Shown here: positions 22,498 to 34,507 of the stretch, piece by piece
How positions within the stretch are numbered: the stretch's first letter is position 1
How the letters are laid out: each line of letters begins with the position of its first letter
NCBI RefSeq assembly: GCF_910594005.1
Contig: NC_057842.1
Coordinates: forward strand, 63,943,777 to 64,007,776
Length of the DNA stretch: 64,000 nt
From: Cervus elaphus
Taxonomy: Eukaryota; Chordata; Mammalia; Artiodactyla; Cervidae
Reading direction: 5' to 3'
Program-made: the position numbers and the translations under genes
Notes under the pieces: generated by a model
Told to the model about the DNA's origin: nothing
The model's database searches: none
What the model saw: only the letters and a program-made list of their open reading frames with translations

Positions 22498-24212
22498 TTT
22501 CCTTTCCTATATACAGATGAGTCAAAATACAAGCATGCTACAGTTTCTATGGATCATCTTGAGGTGGAAGAAGGGTACCTTTCCAGTATGAAAACCAGAC
22601 TTGGTCTCATTCTCACAAATCCTGGCCTCATCTTCTGACCACTAGTCAACCTGAGGTCCTGACATGCTATGCAGCTGAGTTATAACAGGATATAGATTTA
22701 ACCTCACAAGAATCCCACACTGAGTACAGTATAATACATCCATCTTATTTGGAAACTTCACCTTAGTTATGCTTAGTTGATTAAGTTCTCTTCAAAAGAG
22801 TTAACAATGGAAAGAGCATTTCAGAATACTCAGAATTCACCATTTGAAGAAGATGTTTGCTAACAGTGATTACTGAGGTCAGGGAACTTGACCCTTGCCT
22901 CCTAACTACTGAATATATATATGTGTCAATAAATGGTTCATTTTAAAAGTGTACAGTTTGATGAGTCTATAAATATGCATCCATGAAACCATTACTGCAA
23001 TCAAGATAATAAAGTCCATCTCCCCAAAAGTGCATTTTTACACAGGCTTGATTTTGAACATACTAAGTTTGAGATGACATGTGATACCCAAATAAGATTT
23101 TGAGTTAGATATGAAAGTTCAGAGGAGAGATCTAAGCTGGAGAAATAAACTTGGGAGTTAGCAGAATGTGAATGGCCATAAAGTGAGGTCACTGAGGGAG
23201 CGACTACGAGAGAAGTGATCCAAGAGTTGAGTCCCGGGACATTCCAGAAGTAGGACATGGCAAGTCTAGTCCAAATCATAGACGTTATCTTGTACCAGCA
23301 AACAAAAACTGGGAAGCAGAAATCTGTTTTCAAATGCAACTGCCATATCTGAAACAAACTAGGTGGAAAATGGAGGAGTTCAGAAAGCAAGGGTGTGAAT
23401 TAAGCAATAATTGCTTGGGGTAATGGGGCTGGAGGTTGCCTTGTATTTAATACAGAGCACTGGTCAGCATGAAAATGGAGGGAGTTATAAGGACAATTTT
23501 ACAAAGTATTAGGCAAAGTGGTGTTCAGGAAAGAATGAGATGAGGAATTTAGAAAGTGTGATAAGTTGTCATCAGACACTGGACTGATGAGAGAAATGGA
23601 GTTGACTACAGACATGTTAGAGATGTGCCTTTTGGTGCTAAAGTGCCCAATGAGGCTGAAAATTGCCAAGTGTGAGAGTTAATCAGCATCATTCTTACCT
23701 GTTGTCCTATGGGGCTTATCTGCATGGGAGCAGAAAGCAGATTAGTGGATTAATCCAAAATTTGGGATAAACTGGCCAGAAGGAGCAGGACCATGACGGG
23801 CCAATTGAGAGTGTAGGTGAAAGTGGTGTTAAAATTGACCTTGAAATCCAGGCTGATAAGGAAAAGAAATTAGTGCTGGAAAACGGTCCCAGGTAATGAC
23901 GGAGATCAGGTGTACCAGAAAGAGATGATGAAAATGAGGTAAAATAAGATCCTTTCCAGTTACACTACAAAAGGACCCACAGCTTGTTGTGTTTCTAATT
24001 AGTGGTTTATTTCTCTCTGGTCCTAGAGTGAGTTCTGTTCAAGCAGAAACTGCCCTTTCACCTCTTATACTCTGTGCCTGGTACAATGTAAAGGCTCCCA
24101 TTACAAATTTGTCTAATTATATGGAATTCAGTATGTACATTTACAGTGGGCAATGATGACACGATCTAAATTCTCCAAAAGAAATAAAAGAAATGGGAAA
24201 AGTTGGAAACAT
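22498..24212. repeat. Intergenic; about 23.0-23.95 kb probably ancient LINE relic
   Basis: No gene seen. The 23.0-23.95 kb purine-rich stretch ('gagatctaagctggagaaat', 'gtcccgggacattccagaag') resembles an ancient mammalian LINE relic in minus orientation. A minus-strand 129-codon ORF there has no recognisable domain. Confidence 0.35.
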
Positions 24213-24588
24213 GGATTCGGTATGTGTGCCCTCCCAGAATTCTTACGTTGAAGCCCTAACTCCCACGTGCCAGTATTTGGTAATGGGCCTCAGGGGAAGT
24301 GGTTAAGGTTAAATGATGTCATAAAGGTAGGGGCCTGGCCTGATAGGATGAGTGTCCTTATAAGAAGAAACAGCAGAGCACTCACTCTCCCTCTTCCTAT
24401 GCACCCACAAGAAAGAAGTCATGTGCGGACACCGTGACGATGGCTGTCTACAAGTCCAGACAAGAGGACTCAGAAGGGAACCTCAGAAGGAGACTTTCCA
24501 GCCTCCAGAGCTATGAGAAAGTTAATTTGTATTGTTTCAACCGTCCAGTCTGGTATTTTGTTATGGCAGCTCTTACAGACTGAGACAG
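24213..24588 (+). mobile_element. Ancient MaLR-like LTR
   Basis: Same family type as 72-412: 'aattcttacgttgaagccc', 'gagtgtccttataagaag', 'tttccagcctccagagc', 'tggtattttgttatggcagc', 'cagactgaga'. Confidence 0.65.
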
Positions 24589-25086
24589 AAGCAATGGATA
24601 AATGGCCACTGTTATAATTTGAGGGCTTTATATTTGGCAAAAGATTTAGGAGTAATAACTATTAAAAATAAAAGTCCACACAGTGTAATCCCTCTGGTTT
24701 TATACATTTTCCCTTTAGGTTTTTATTTATTACGTTGAAACTGGATCACTTTTTTTTTTCAGTGTTTTATTATTGACTAATAACAAACAACTGACATAAA
24801 GCTTTCCACCTGTTTCAACACCAATAGATAATTTTTCAATTAAATCTCAGTAAAAGGAATTAGAGATTGAAATTAAACTACTTTAGAAGGTGAATGTTGT
24901 CTTCAGTCTTGTACTTCACAAGAACTTTTAACATAAACTTTTTAAATAACTTTTAAACAATAAACTTTTTAACATAAATGAAATTAGTTATTTTAAAATT
25001 AACTCATATAACAAATGATTTAGGCTTACTGGGTATTTCATAGTATAAAATTTCTTTTTTCTGTATGAACATTAAGATTGTAAAAG
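24589..25086. other. AT-rich spacer, nothing recognised
   Basis: No gene or clear repeat. Confidence 0.4.
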
Positions 25087-25276
25087 GGGGACTTCTCTGG
25101 TGGTCCAATGCTGAGACTGTGCACTCCCAATTCAGGGAGGGGGCCCAGGTTTGATCCCTCGTCAGGGAAATAGATTCCACATGCTGCAAGTAACAGTTCA
25201 CATTCCAAAACTAAAAAAGATTCTTCATGCCACGACTAAAGGTGCTGCAACTAAAGACCCAGTACAATAAAAGAGG
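25087..25276 (+). mobile_element. CHR-type SINE
   Basis: 'gggacttctctggtggtcca' head, 'ccaggtttgatccctcgtca' and 'ctaaagacccagtac'. Confidence 0.85.
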
Positions 25277-25414
25277 GAAAGAAAGTCAAGTGACGTATTT
25301 CTTAAAAAAAATTTTAACATTTTTGGTAACTGATAGTTCATACCTATCATGATTTTTTCACTGTTTAATGGAAAATACTTGGTATAAAATAATGACTGAC
25401 ACTTCAGTTCTCTT

Positions 25415-25550
25415 AATTTTACACGGTGCTTTGACATACATCATCTTGGTTTCTCCTACAGTAAACCGTGAGTAGGCATTATTAGTATTTATGCATTTTA
25501 TATGTGAGTAAACTGAGAGATTTAAAATACAATCTGTTCAAAGTTTAGAT
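25415..25550 (-). mobile_element. MIR-like SINE relic
   Basis: 'ttatatgtgagtaaactgag' after 'gtaggcattattagt' matches the MIR core pattern. Strongly diverged, and strand is uncertain. Confidence 0.4.
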
Positions 25551-25635
25551 CACTGGAAGGAACGATTTCATCATCATCTGTATTTTGCACATTGTAATAT
25601 AGTTTTGTTAGTTTGCGTGCCACATTTAAGAGTGG

Positions 25636-25822
25636 TGGGAGTTCCCTGATGGTCCAGTGGGTAAGAATCCTTGCTCCCAATGCAGGGGCCCAGGTTTGAT
25701 CCTTGGTTGGGGAACTAGCTCCCGCATGCCGAAACTAAGGAGCCTGCATGCCACAACGAAGATTCCAAGAACCGCAACTTAAGACCCAGCCCAACCGAAA
25801 TAAATAAATATTTTTTAAAAAG
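25636..25822 (+). mobile_element. CHR-type SINE
   Basis: 'ggagttccctgatggtccag' head, 'ggtttgatccttggttgggg', 'gcatgccacaacgaag' and an 'aaataaataaat' tail. Confidence 0.88.
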
Positions 25823-26021
25823 GAGATGAGTGGCCAATTAGGAGGTAACCTAAGGATGAAGACAAGGCTTCTGGAAACCCTGTCATTCTAGACAATATTT
25901 TAAGGACTTGCAAATAGTTAACCTGAAGAAGTAAAAATCATGGGAAAGCATAATGACTATTCTTAAATATTTAAAAGTATTTCATGTGGGATGTTAGCAA
26001 TATTAATAATGATCCCATCTG

Positions 26022-26238
26022 GGGACTTCCCTGGTGGTCCAGGGGTTAAGGATCCACCTTGCAATACAGGAGATGCAAGTTCGATCGCTGTTTAGGAAAC
26101 TAAAATCCCACGTGCTGCAGCTAGAGAGTCTTCGAGCCACAATTAAAGATCCTGCACAATGCAGTGAAGACCCGACCGTACTGCAGCTAAGACCCCACGC
26201 AGCCAAATAAATAATTAAATGATTTTTTAAAACAGTAA
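26022..26238 (+). mobile_element. CHR-type SINE, near full length
   Basis: 'ggggacttccctggtggtcc' through 'cagccaaataaataattaa'. Confidence 0.9.
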
Positions 26239-26244
26239 TAATTT

Positions 26245-26345
26245 CCCCATCTGGTAGGTACTATGATTATGCCCATTTTACCGATGAGGAAACTGAAACT
26301 TAAAAAAGTAACCTAATGAAAGTTACATAGGAAGTAAGGGAATTA
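26245..26345 (+). mobile_element. MIR-like relic
   Basis: 'tgcccattttaccgatgagg' and 'aaactgaaacttaaaaaagt' match the MIR core. Confidence 0.6.
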
Positions 26346-27209
26346 AATTGAAAATCTGGAAGTCTAAGTCAAAAGATGGTGTTCTTACCCCGCTAAATAC
26401 CTTCTGCAGAGGAGTAGCTAACTGAAGTGTTTTCTCTGGAAGACACAAAGGAGATCAATGAAATAAAAAGAGGCAAACTGCAATTCAACCTAAAGATGAA
26501 CTTTCCAATAACAGAATGTACTGTCTCCATATCACTATCTCCCGTCAGTGTGAGGTGGAGGGAGGAGGTTGGTCATACTCAAAGACCCTTTTAAGTCTTA
26601 AGTTCAGATTCTTGACTTGCCCAAGGTAACCCAGCTAGTTAATAACCAAGTTGAGAACCATCTACACTCTTTCAGTCCAGTGCTCAATCCAATAACACTG
26701 CAGTGCCCAATTTTTCTCCAGCATAAATTTAAATTTCCTCAGAATTCATTAATCTATGGGAATTGGAAAGATCATACAAACAAAATAATTCTAATCACTA
26801 TTTTTATACAAAAGTAGAGTTACTTTTGTAAAAGCCTGTTACTAATAGTTGGTCAATTTAATTATATTAGGAAAACATGGGCCTTAAGCAGACTAAACTT
26901 CTCTGGGGCAATAGTTCTATCCATTGGGGTACATCTAATATTTGTTTTCCTTACTGATGGAGACTCAGTTTAAATTATGTTTATTTTTCAAAAATGAATG
27001 CAGAAACATTGCTCAGAGTCTCATCACACACCCAGAAATGTCAAAATAGTTTTGAAATTCATGGACTTGTCTCCATATACTGGAGTATAACTTAGTTTCT
27101 TAATGAGTTTTGTTTGCTTGAAATTCAGTCTGTTCCTTTGAAGATTAAGGCATACTGACAAGTTAGGTGTGCATGGTGATTCAGAAATATCTTACGGTTT
27201 CACTCATTT
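26346..27209. other. Intergenic spacer, nothing recognised
   Basis: No supported gene. A 66-codon frame at 26617-26817 shows no features. Confidence 0.4.
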
Positions 27210-27560
27210 TACTCACTGGACAAATAGGTCCTGAATGCCTAGCATGTGTAGGTACTGTCCTAAGCACAGCAGAGACCAAAATCTTTGCCTTTATGGAGCT
27301 TAGATTTTAGGAGGAGGAAAATAAATAGATAAATTGTAAAGTATGTGAGAGAATGAGAAGTGATATTTAAAAAAGAAAAGAACACAGGACATTGGGAGTG
27401 AATTTAAGGAGGGAGCCAAATAGTGTTGTGATTTTTAAATAAGTTTGACGGGATCGGCTTCAATGAGAAGGTAAGATTAAGCAAAGACTTAAAGAAAGTG
27501 AGAGATTGAGCTAGGGACATATCTAAGCAAAGGGCATTTCCAGCGAAGGACAGCTCAAAG
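27210..27560 (-). mobile_element. Ancient LINE relic (L2-like)
   Basis: 'cctgaatgcctagcatgtgt', 'ctttatggagcttagatttt' and 'gggcatttccagcg' follow a common ancient mammalian repeat. Family and strand are uncertain. Confidence 0.4.
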
Positions 27561-27774
27561 ACAGACCCATGTATGGTAAAGATGAAGAAAGACGACATGC
27601 AAATAATGTTGCGCCTTATGGGTCATTGAAAGAATTTTGCTCTGAGTAAAATGGGAACACTTGTAAAAAGAAATATATAAACTGAAAGCATGATTCAAGT
27701 GTATCAAAGCCTGTGAATCCTACCCTTATCGTCCAGATTGTAGTCTCTACCATTTACCATTACAAGAAAACAGG

Positions 27775-28090
27775 GCCGGCTTGCCTGGTCGCACAGTGGA
27801 TAAGAATCCACCTGCCAAAACAGGAGTCACAGCCTCAATCCCTGGTCCGGAAAGATCCTATACACCACAGGGCAACTGAGCCTGTGGGCCACAACTACTG
27901 AGTCCCTGAGCTCCAACAGCCGAGGCTGGCGGGCCGGAGCCCGTGCGCTGCAGCAAGAGAAGCCGCTGCAGCAAGAAGCCCAGCGCTCCACGGGGAGCAG
28001 CCTGGCTTCAACCTGAGAAAGCCCGCACAAAGCAACAAAGACCCAGAGCAGCCAAAGTAAATAATTATTTTTTAAAAGAAAGAAAGAAAA
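27775..28090 (+). mobile_element. Long CHR-1-type SINE
   Basis: 'ttgcctggtcgcacagtgga' head, a GC-rich middle with 'gcagcaagagaagccgctgc' and the 'aacaaagacccagagcagcc' end. Probable target duplication 'aagaaaac' on both sides. Confidence 0.8.
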
Positions 28091-28186
28091 CGGGGTTCGT
28101 AGGAGAAATAATTGATTACAGAGCTGAGGCAAGAACGGTACAAGAGGAGCCTTCTGCATTTTGCTGAATGTAGGAGAGCAAAAGGC

Positions 28187-28397
28187 GCTCCCCTGGTGGC
28201 TCAGAGGATAAAGCGTCCGCCTGCAATGCAGGAGACCTGGGTTCAATCCCTGGGTCGGGAAGATGCCCTGGAGGAGGACACGGCAACCCACTCCAGTATT
28301 CTTGCCTGGAGAATCCCATGGACAGAGGAGCCTGGCGGGGTGCAGTTCATGGGGTCACAGAGAGTCGGACACGACTGAGCGACAAGCACAGCACAGC
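28187..28397 (+). mobile_element. Bov-tA SINE, full length, little diverged
   Basis: 'gctcccctggtggctcagag' through 'gtcggacacgactgagcgac'. It is one of the least diverged copies here, so probably young. Confidence 0.93.
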
Positions 28398-28589
28398 CCA
28401 GAAGAGCAGAAAAGCTACCAGGCGTTTGGGACTGTGTGAAAAGAACCCGGGAGCCCATCTGGAGCGCCTCCTGCAGTCCGTATGTGGAAATGCTGGCTAT
28501 ACCAAGGATGATAACTACAATAGGTGATTGAGCTACATAAAATGTGTTCAGATCTAGGAACTCATAATGACACCTTTAAGAAAAACAAC

Positions 28590-28705
28590 TTGGAGAAGGA
28601 AATGGCAACCCACTCCAGTATCCTTGCCTGGGAAGCCCATGGACAGAGGAGCCTGCAGGGTACAGTACATAAAAAAAATAAAAAAAAATAAAAAATAAAA
28701 AAAAG
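28590..28705 (+). mobile_element. Bov-tA 3' fragment with long A-rich tail
   Basis: 'ttggagaaggaaatggcaac' to 'gcagggtacagtacat', then an (A)nT tract at 28669-28705. Confidence 0.85.
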
Positions 28706-30010
28706 AAAAACAACTGCATTGTGATGCTGTTAGAAGATGCTAGTGAACCAACTTAATTTCAGAACTGGCAAATGAGGGACTTTCCAGCACCAACTGCAGT
28801 AACAGATAATCAGATTGAAACTGAGAAAGTTTTTCTTCGTTGATTATCCCAGTTAGCAACTGAAAAAAAAAAAAAAAGACAGATTATCACTATTTTGTAA
28901 CATCTCTTGATGTACCAGCAATGATCATCCATGGCTAAATTTAAAAAAAAAAAAGAAAGAGAGGGAATAGTGTCTAAGTGGCTGATTGGATGTTTTGAGG
29001 TTGTATCAACAACATGCTACTTGAAAATCTACTTCCACGGGAAATATTTTTTTTTTTTGGAAATATTCTTTAAATAATTTTTTTCCTACATAGATGATCT
29101 ATTTATCCCAAGATATTGGCATTCATTGTTTACAATAATGTCAATTATCTGCAGGATATCTGCTCATGTTTCCCTGAAAGAGTTCCTTGGTTGAATCTAA
29201 CAAACAAAACTCTAGAAGCTAATTATTGACATGAATTACATAACATGAGATTTATCACTTCAGCTTTAGTGGCATCTTGGGGAGATGAGCTTGTTGTATA
29301 TACTTTAAACACTTCTATCAGCTAGTGATATCAGTCCTGCTCATAGCATTGTTGTTTATCTTACTAAATAGCCATATCTTAGGAAGTATAAAACACTCAA
29401 TTCATATTAATGTTTATTCTAGATTTATGGTTAATAGATGATTCATATAATAGTACCTCAAATTTCTTTGAACATTTTTCTTAGAACAAATACATCTACT
29501 AAACTTAGATTCCATGAACTCCGTGTGTAAGAAACTGTCTCCTATGCAGTTTTTGATTTGCCATTTACTTGGTGTTTAAATTATTTATCAATTTTTAACT
29601 TGAGTAAAGAACAAATCTGCAGAACACAAACTTCCAGAGTAAGTAAACTACGTTGTTTTCATAGTTTTAGTCATGGGGTTCTGGGGTATTTAAATGTATC
29701 TAATTTCCTGAAGTCTATAATTTTGTTTTTCTTTTTTTACTTACTAAAATGCTTTTTTTTAATTAAAAAGATATCTTATAAAATGTAAAAATAAGGAAAA
29801 TATTAAGAATAAAATTGAAATAACACAGTTCCACCATTTAGTGATAAATTTACTGTAAAGAAATTAATATCTTTTTCCATGCAGATAGAAATTTTAATAA
29901 AATTTAAAATTTGCTGTATATGGTTTGTTTTCCTGATTTTGTATTTAATATTCTATAATGGCAATTTTTCAATGCTGTTAGAAATTCTACTCAATGGCAA
30001 CATGGAGAAC
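28706..30010. other. AT-rich intergenic, nothing recognised
   Basis: Several A- or T-runs (for example about 28862-28876). No gene or clear repeat. Confidence 0.4.
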
Positions 30011-30011
30011 A

Positions 30012-30142
30012 TTTCTTTTTTTTTCCTTTTTTTTAATTTTGACTGCGACAATGCAGGATCTTTGTTTCCCTACCAGGGATTGAGCCCCAGCCCCAGCACT
30101 GAAAGTGCTGAGTCTTAATCACTGGATTGCCAGGGAATTCCC
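30012..30142 (-). mobile_element. CHR-type SINE, truncated
   Basis: The reverse complement starts 'gggaattccctggcaatcca' and contains 'ctcaatccctggtaggg'. The tail is the T-rich stretch at its left. Confidence 0.85.
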
Positions 30143-30404
30143 AAAAACATTTCACTTTTATGGGTATTTAATTCCATAAGACTGGAAATTCCTGTCACTT
30201 TGAATTTTATCATGATGATAAATTTTACAGCAATAAAAATTCCAAACACTGACACTACATTGGTTATCTCTGGATAGTGGGTTCATATCCAAGAATTAAA
30301 TGCCTCAGATAACATATCTTCTCACATTCATGTGCAGCCATTCTAGCCCAAACTGCACGCCCCTCCCAACAGGTATCCTCTCTCCTAATCTTTTCTTTCT
30401 TTCT

Positions 30405-30560
30405 TTATTGTTTTAGTTGAAGTGTAGTTGATTTATAGCATTGTGTTAATTACTGCTGTGATTAGCAGATGCAAACTAGAATGGATAAACAACAAGGTCC
30501 TACTGGAGAGCACAAAGAACGATGCTCAACACTTTGAGAAAAGACCACAATGAAAAGGAT
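30405..30560. mobile_element. L1 3' UTR pieces in opposite orientation
   Basis: 30405-30465 reads as minus-strand L1 3' UTR ('agttgaagtgtagttgattt'). 30466-30560 reads as plus-strand L1 ('agcagatgcaaactagaatg', 'aaacaacaaggtcctactgg'). Confidence 0.6.
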
Positions 30561-31220
30561 GCATGTCTATGCATCACCGCATCTCCTTGTTTTTTCCACT
30601 TTCCAGTCTGCAGGGTAAAAAACCACCTCACGTCCTTAACCTTGTTTTTGTGCTTCCTTTCCGCCTCCTCGCACTAATTACAATTTGGTTCTCAGGGCAC
30701 TGCTTCGCTTTGAAGGTTTCTTAAGTTCTCCTTCAGATGTGGAAGTCAAGGTCGATATCTTCCTTGATTCTTACTGCCACTTCTTGACAATTATTCCTCT
30801 GTTTTTATGTACAACCCCTTGATTTTTTCAGACTCATCTTACTTGACTTGCCATCCTTTGTCCTAAGGTTATTATTTTCCAACTTTCTAATTGCTACCCT
30901 TTATTGATTTTGAAGAGTTTGAGGCCAGGTTTGCTCTCCTATTTTGTCATCTGTCCTATTCTGTCATCTGTCTCTAATGTCTACATGTCAATGTCCAATC
31001 TGGCTTCTGAGTTGTTTGACTTCCTCTGCTCCCTCCCTCCACACCCAGCGTTCTTACCTGGGATCCACTGGCCTTTGAGAGGCGATGGGTAAAATTTGAG
31101 GGGTCTATGAATGTTGATAGGGAAAATTTATGTCTTTATTTTTACCAAGCACTAATTGAAATTTAGCATTGCCTTCAAAGATAAATGTAGGCAATATATG
31201 ACAGATTTATTAGCAGTATC
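30561..31220. other. Intergenic, pyrimidine-rich, no gene seen
   Basis: Possibly old LINE-derived. No supported gene. Confidence 0.35.
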
Positions 31221-31372
31221 AATGGTGTAGATAGATAGCATCACTGACTCAGTGAACATGAATCTGAGCAAACTCTGGATGATAGTGAAGAACAGGGAAG
31301 CCTGGCATGCTGCAGTCCATGGGGTCACAAAGAGTTTAACTGACCTAGCAACTGAACGACAACATGGTGATG
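31221..31372 (+). mobile_element. BovB LINE 3' end
   Basis: 'gatagcatcactgactcagt', 'aagcctggcatgctgcagtc' and 'ggggtcacaaagagtttaac' match the BovB tail also seen at about 16200-16338. Confidence 0.85.
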
Positions 31373-31545
31373 TCAACAATAGAAAGAAAGCATAGTTATT
31401 TTCATGTAGAACATATTATGGTTTGTATCACATAGCTTTTCTAGGTAATATAAATTTTCATTTGTGCTTATTTCTACCTAGAAATCATGGTCCTTTTTAA
31501 GTCTGCTGCTTGATCTTGTTGTTTAATGTAAAGAAACACATTACT

Positions 31546-31900
31546 TTAGCCCATTCAGGGTGCTACAACAAAATTCTACATATTAAGTAGCTTATAAATA
31601 AAATAACTTTATTTCTCACAGTTCTTTCAGCCCTTAAGTTTTGTCTAAGATCAGGGTGCCACAAGGTTAGGGGAAGGCTCTCTTCTGGATCACAGACCTC
31701 TCCTTGTGCCTTCACATAGTGAGAGAGGGTAAGAGAACTCTGAGTGGTTCTAACCCCATTTTAAGCACTAATCCCACTCGTGGGAGCTCCACCTTCATGA
31801 CCTAATGACCTCTGGAAGGTTTATCCTCCTAACACCATCACATTGGTGTTAGGATTCCAGTATTTGAGTTTTGGGGAGACACAAATATTCAGATCACAGC
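31546..31900 (-). mobile_element. Ancient MaLR-like LTR
   Basis: Minus-strand relative of 72-412: 'ttagcccattcagggtgcta', 'tttctcacagttctttcag', 'gggagctccaccttcatgac', 'ggtgttaggattcc'. Confidence 0.65.
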
Positions 31901-32021
31901 TACATTACTGTAGCGCACATTTGGTTTGTTTAAATATTTTGGTAAATATATTTTAATGTAAATGGTTTCAGATGTAATCCCATGTATTTTGTTTTATGTA
32001 TTTAAAACTATATTTGAAAAA

Positions 32022-32042
32022 AATATATATATATATATATAT
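32022..32042. repeat. (TA)n simple repeat
   Basis: About ten TA units after an A-run. Confidence 0.9.
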
Positions 32043-32157
32043 TTGAGACAGTGTCCCTAAGCTTCCCCAGAGTGGCAAAGTAGTCCATGCATGAATAGTT
32101 AAGAAATTTCATTATAGGTTAACAGCATGTAAAAGCATGAAAGGAGAGTGTTCTCAT

Positions 32158-32335
32158 GAGTTCCCTGGTGGCCTAGTGGCTAGAATTTCAGGCTTTCACT
32201 GGTGTTGTCCAGGTTTGGTCCCTGGTTGGGGAACTGAGATCCCATAAGCCCTGTGCAGCACAGCCAAAAACAGAACAAACAAATAAGCAAAAAATAAATA
32301 AATAATAATGTGTGTGTATATATATATATATATAT
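32158..32335 (+). mobile_element. CHR-type SINE with TG/TA microsatellite tail
   Basis: 'agttccctggtggcctagtg', 'ggtttggtccctggttgggg', 'gcacagccaaaaacag', then (TG)n(TA)n at about 32309-32337. Confidence 0.85.
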
Positions 32336-32391
32336 ATTCTCTAGTACCATACATAAAAATAAACTCAAAATGAATTAAAGACCTAAGTGTA

Positions 32392-32654
32392 TGTAGGCTA
32401 CTGGAGTGGATGCAACCACAGGAAGTGGCGTGCAATGGATACTGCCCACGTTCCAGGAGGATCCATGCTCCCCGCACCAGCAGGATGGCAGCTTTAGAGT
32501 CAGGGAGATATGGCATCCTTCCCAGTTCTGGAATTCCCAGCTGAGAACTCTCCAAAATTCTCCAGTTGCCTCATCTTTTAAATGGGACCCGCTGGATCCT
32601 ACTGAAAACTGAATGATACAATACAATTAAATAACCCAGTAAAAAAAAAAAAAA
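32392..32654 (+). pseudogene. Processed retrocopy of an unidentified transcript 3' end
   Basis: A 263-bp non-L1 sequence interrupts the L1. It ends with 'attaaa' about 10 bases before a 16-20 base A-run, like a polyadenylated transcript. It is flanked by a perfect 15-bp target duplication 'aaagacctaagtgta' at 32377-32391 and 32655-32669. This is the signature of L1-mediated insertion of a cellular RNA. The body is GC-balanced with no SINE modules. A 68-codon frame inside is not recognisable. I cannot name the parent gene; it looks like a 3' UTR fragment, and an uncatalogued SINE is the alternative. Confidence 0.65.
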
Positions 32655-33413
32655 AAAGACCTAAGTGTAAGGCTGGAAACTATAAAATCATGTTTTCCAA
32701 GAGGAAAACATAGGCAGAACACTCTGACATAAACCACAGCAATACTTTTTTGAATCTGTCTTCCAAAGTAAAGAAAATAAAAGCAAAAATAGGCAAATGG
32801 GACCTAATTAAACTTAAAAACTTTTTCAGAGCAAAGGAAACCATCAAAAAGACAATCTACTGAATGGGAGAAAATATTTGCAGATGATATAACTGAAAAG
32901 AGGTTAATATCTAAAATATATAAACAGCTCATACAACTAACATCAAAAAACAAACGACCTGATTAAAAACGGGCAGAAGACCTAAATAGACATTTTTATA
33001 AAGAGGACATGCAGATGGCCAACAGGAACAGGGAAAAATGGTCAACATTGCTAATAATCAGGGAAATACAAATCAAAACTACAGTCAGATATCACCTCAC
33101 ATCTGTCAGAATGGTGTCATCAAAAAGAACACAAATAACAAATGTTGGTGAGGATATGGAGCAAAGGGAACCTTCGTACACTGTCAGTGGTAATGTAAAT
33201 TGGTGCAACCATTGTGAAAAACAGTATGGGGTTTTCTCAAAAAGCTAAAAATAGAAGTACCATATATTCCACTCCTAGGTGTATATCTGCTCAAAAACAA
33301 AACAGTTATTTGAAAGATACATGCACCCCAATGTTCATAGCAGCATTATTTAGTTACCAGAATATGGAAGTAAACTAAGTGTCCATTAACAGATGAATGG
33401 ATAAAAAAGATGT

Positions 33414-33417
<4 letters not shown>

Positions 33418-33449
<32 letters not shown>

Positions 33450-33453
33450 TACA
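33418..33453. repeat. (TC)n(AC)n simple repeat
   Basis: About ten TC units are followed by AC units, inside the L1. Confidence 0.9.
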
Positions 33454-33502
33454 CAGAAGAATACTACTGTGTCAATATTATCATCTGAATGAACTCTCCA
33501 GC

Positions 33503-33766
33503 ACTATATGTATGAATTCTCCAGGCCAGAATAGTGGAGTGGGTAGCCTTTCCCTTCTCCAGAGGATCTTCCCAACCCAGGGATCGAACCCACGTGTCCC
33601 ACGTTGCAGGCGGATTCTTTACCAGCTGAGCCACAAGGGAAGCCCAAGAATACTGGAGAGGGTAGCCTACCCCTTCTCCAGGGGATCTTCCTGACCCAGG
33701 AATCAAACCGGGGTCTCCTGCATTGCAGACAGATTCTTTACCAACCCAGCTCTCAGGGAAGCCCTT
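33503..33766 (-). mobile_element. Bov-A2 dimeric SINE
   Basis: Two tandem minus-strand units (33503-33645 and 33646-33766), each ending 'gggaagccc' and each with a 'gatcttcc..acccagg' block. This is the dimer structure of Bov-A2. Confidence 0.9.
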
Positions 33767-33950
33767 AAGAGGTATAAAGCACTATGTATAAAATAAATGA
33801 GCTACAAGCAGATATTGTACAGCACAGGAAATATAGCCAATACGTTATAATAACTGTAAAGGGAGTGTAGCCTTTAAAAGTTGTGAGTCACTCTGTTGCA
33901 CGCCTGTCATACACCACACAGCAACAATTCAATTGCAAAGAAAAGAACCT

Positions 33951-34507
33951 ATCATTGCATATCAAGTGTGTCTTTAACTGTCCTTCCTGTGTAGCCTAAT
34001 TCTGAAGCTTAACAGTAGACTTCTCACTACAATAGTTCCAATCCCTTCATCCTTGTTTTCTTCCATTAGTTATTACTTGGCAATATCCCAGCTATAATAA
34101 ATCCAACCACTTGCCTTGCTGCAGAAATCACACGGCAGGGCAGATCTGTGCTACCACACAGCTATGGTCTCCAATCCCAACCAGCCCCAATGCAACGAAG
34201 CAATCTCCTTGACTTCCTTTCTCCACCACAACTTTTGACTTTTCCCTCCTCCACCTCAACTTTCCCCTTACCAGAGATTTCACCCTCCTCCTCATGGAGA
34301 ACTTTGAGGACTTCAGATGATAATTTCCTTATATCAACCATTGTATATATCCCAGTTTTTTTCCCCCCCTTCCTTCTCACTAAAATGGTATAGTGTCCCT
34401 CCTCTGATCTAAGACAAATTCCTCCTCCAGTTCTCCAAATCATATTCATTAATTCAACAAATATTGAATCAGGGTCTTTTCCCCGCCCCTCCAAAAAAAA
34501 AAAAAAT
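33951..34507. other. Intergenic spacer, no gene seen
   Basis: Overlapping plus (81-codon) and minus (110-codon) ORFs lie in pyrimidine-biased sequence. Neither shows a recognisable domain. Confidence 0.4.

Larger units (their letters stand above)
32341..33950 (+). mobile_element. L1 LINE, ORF2 3' half to 3' UTR, split twice
   Basis: ORF2-derived blocks run from 'accatacataaaaataaact' through 'aatgggacctaattaaactt', 'aacaggaacagggaaaaatg' and 'caccccaatgttcatagcag'. Frames are broken throughout. It is interrupted by a retrocopy at 32392-32654 and by a Bov-A2 SINE at 33503-33766. The 3' UTR resumes at 33767 ('aaataaatgagctacaag', 'tgtacagcacaggaaatata'). Confidence 0.8.

Noticed and set aside
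28187..28397. tRNA gene at SINE heads
   Set aside because: The tRNA-like box sequences belong to Bov-tA and CHR SINEs. No cloverleaf with anticodon arm and acceptor stem was evident at any of them.
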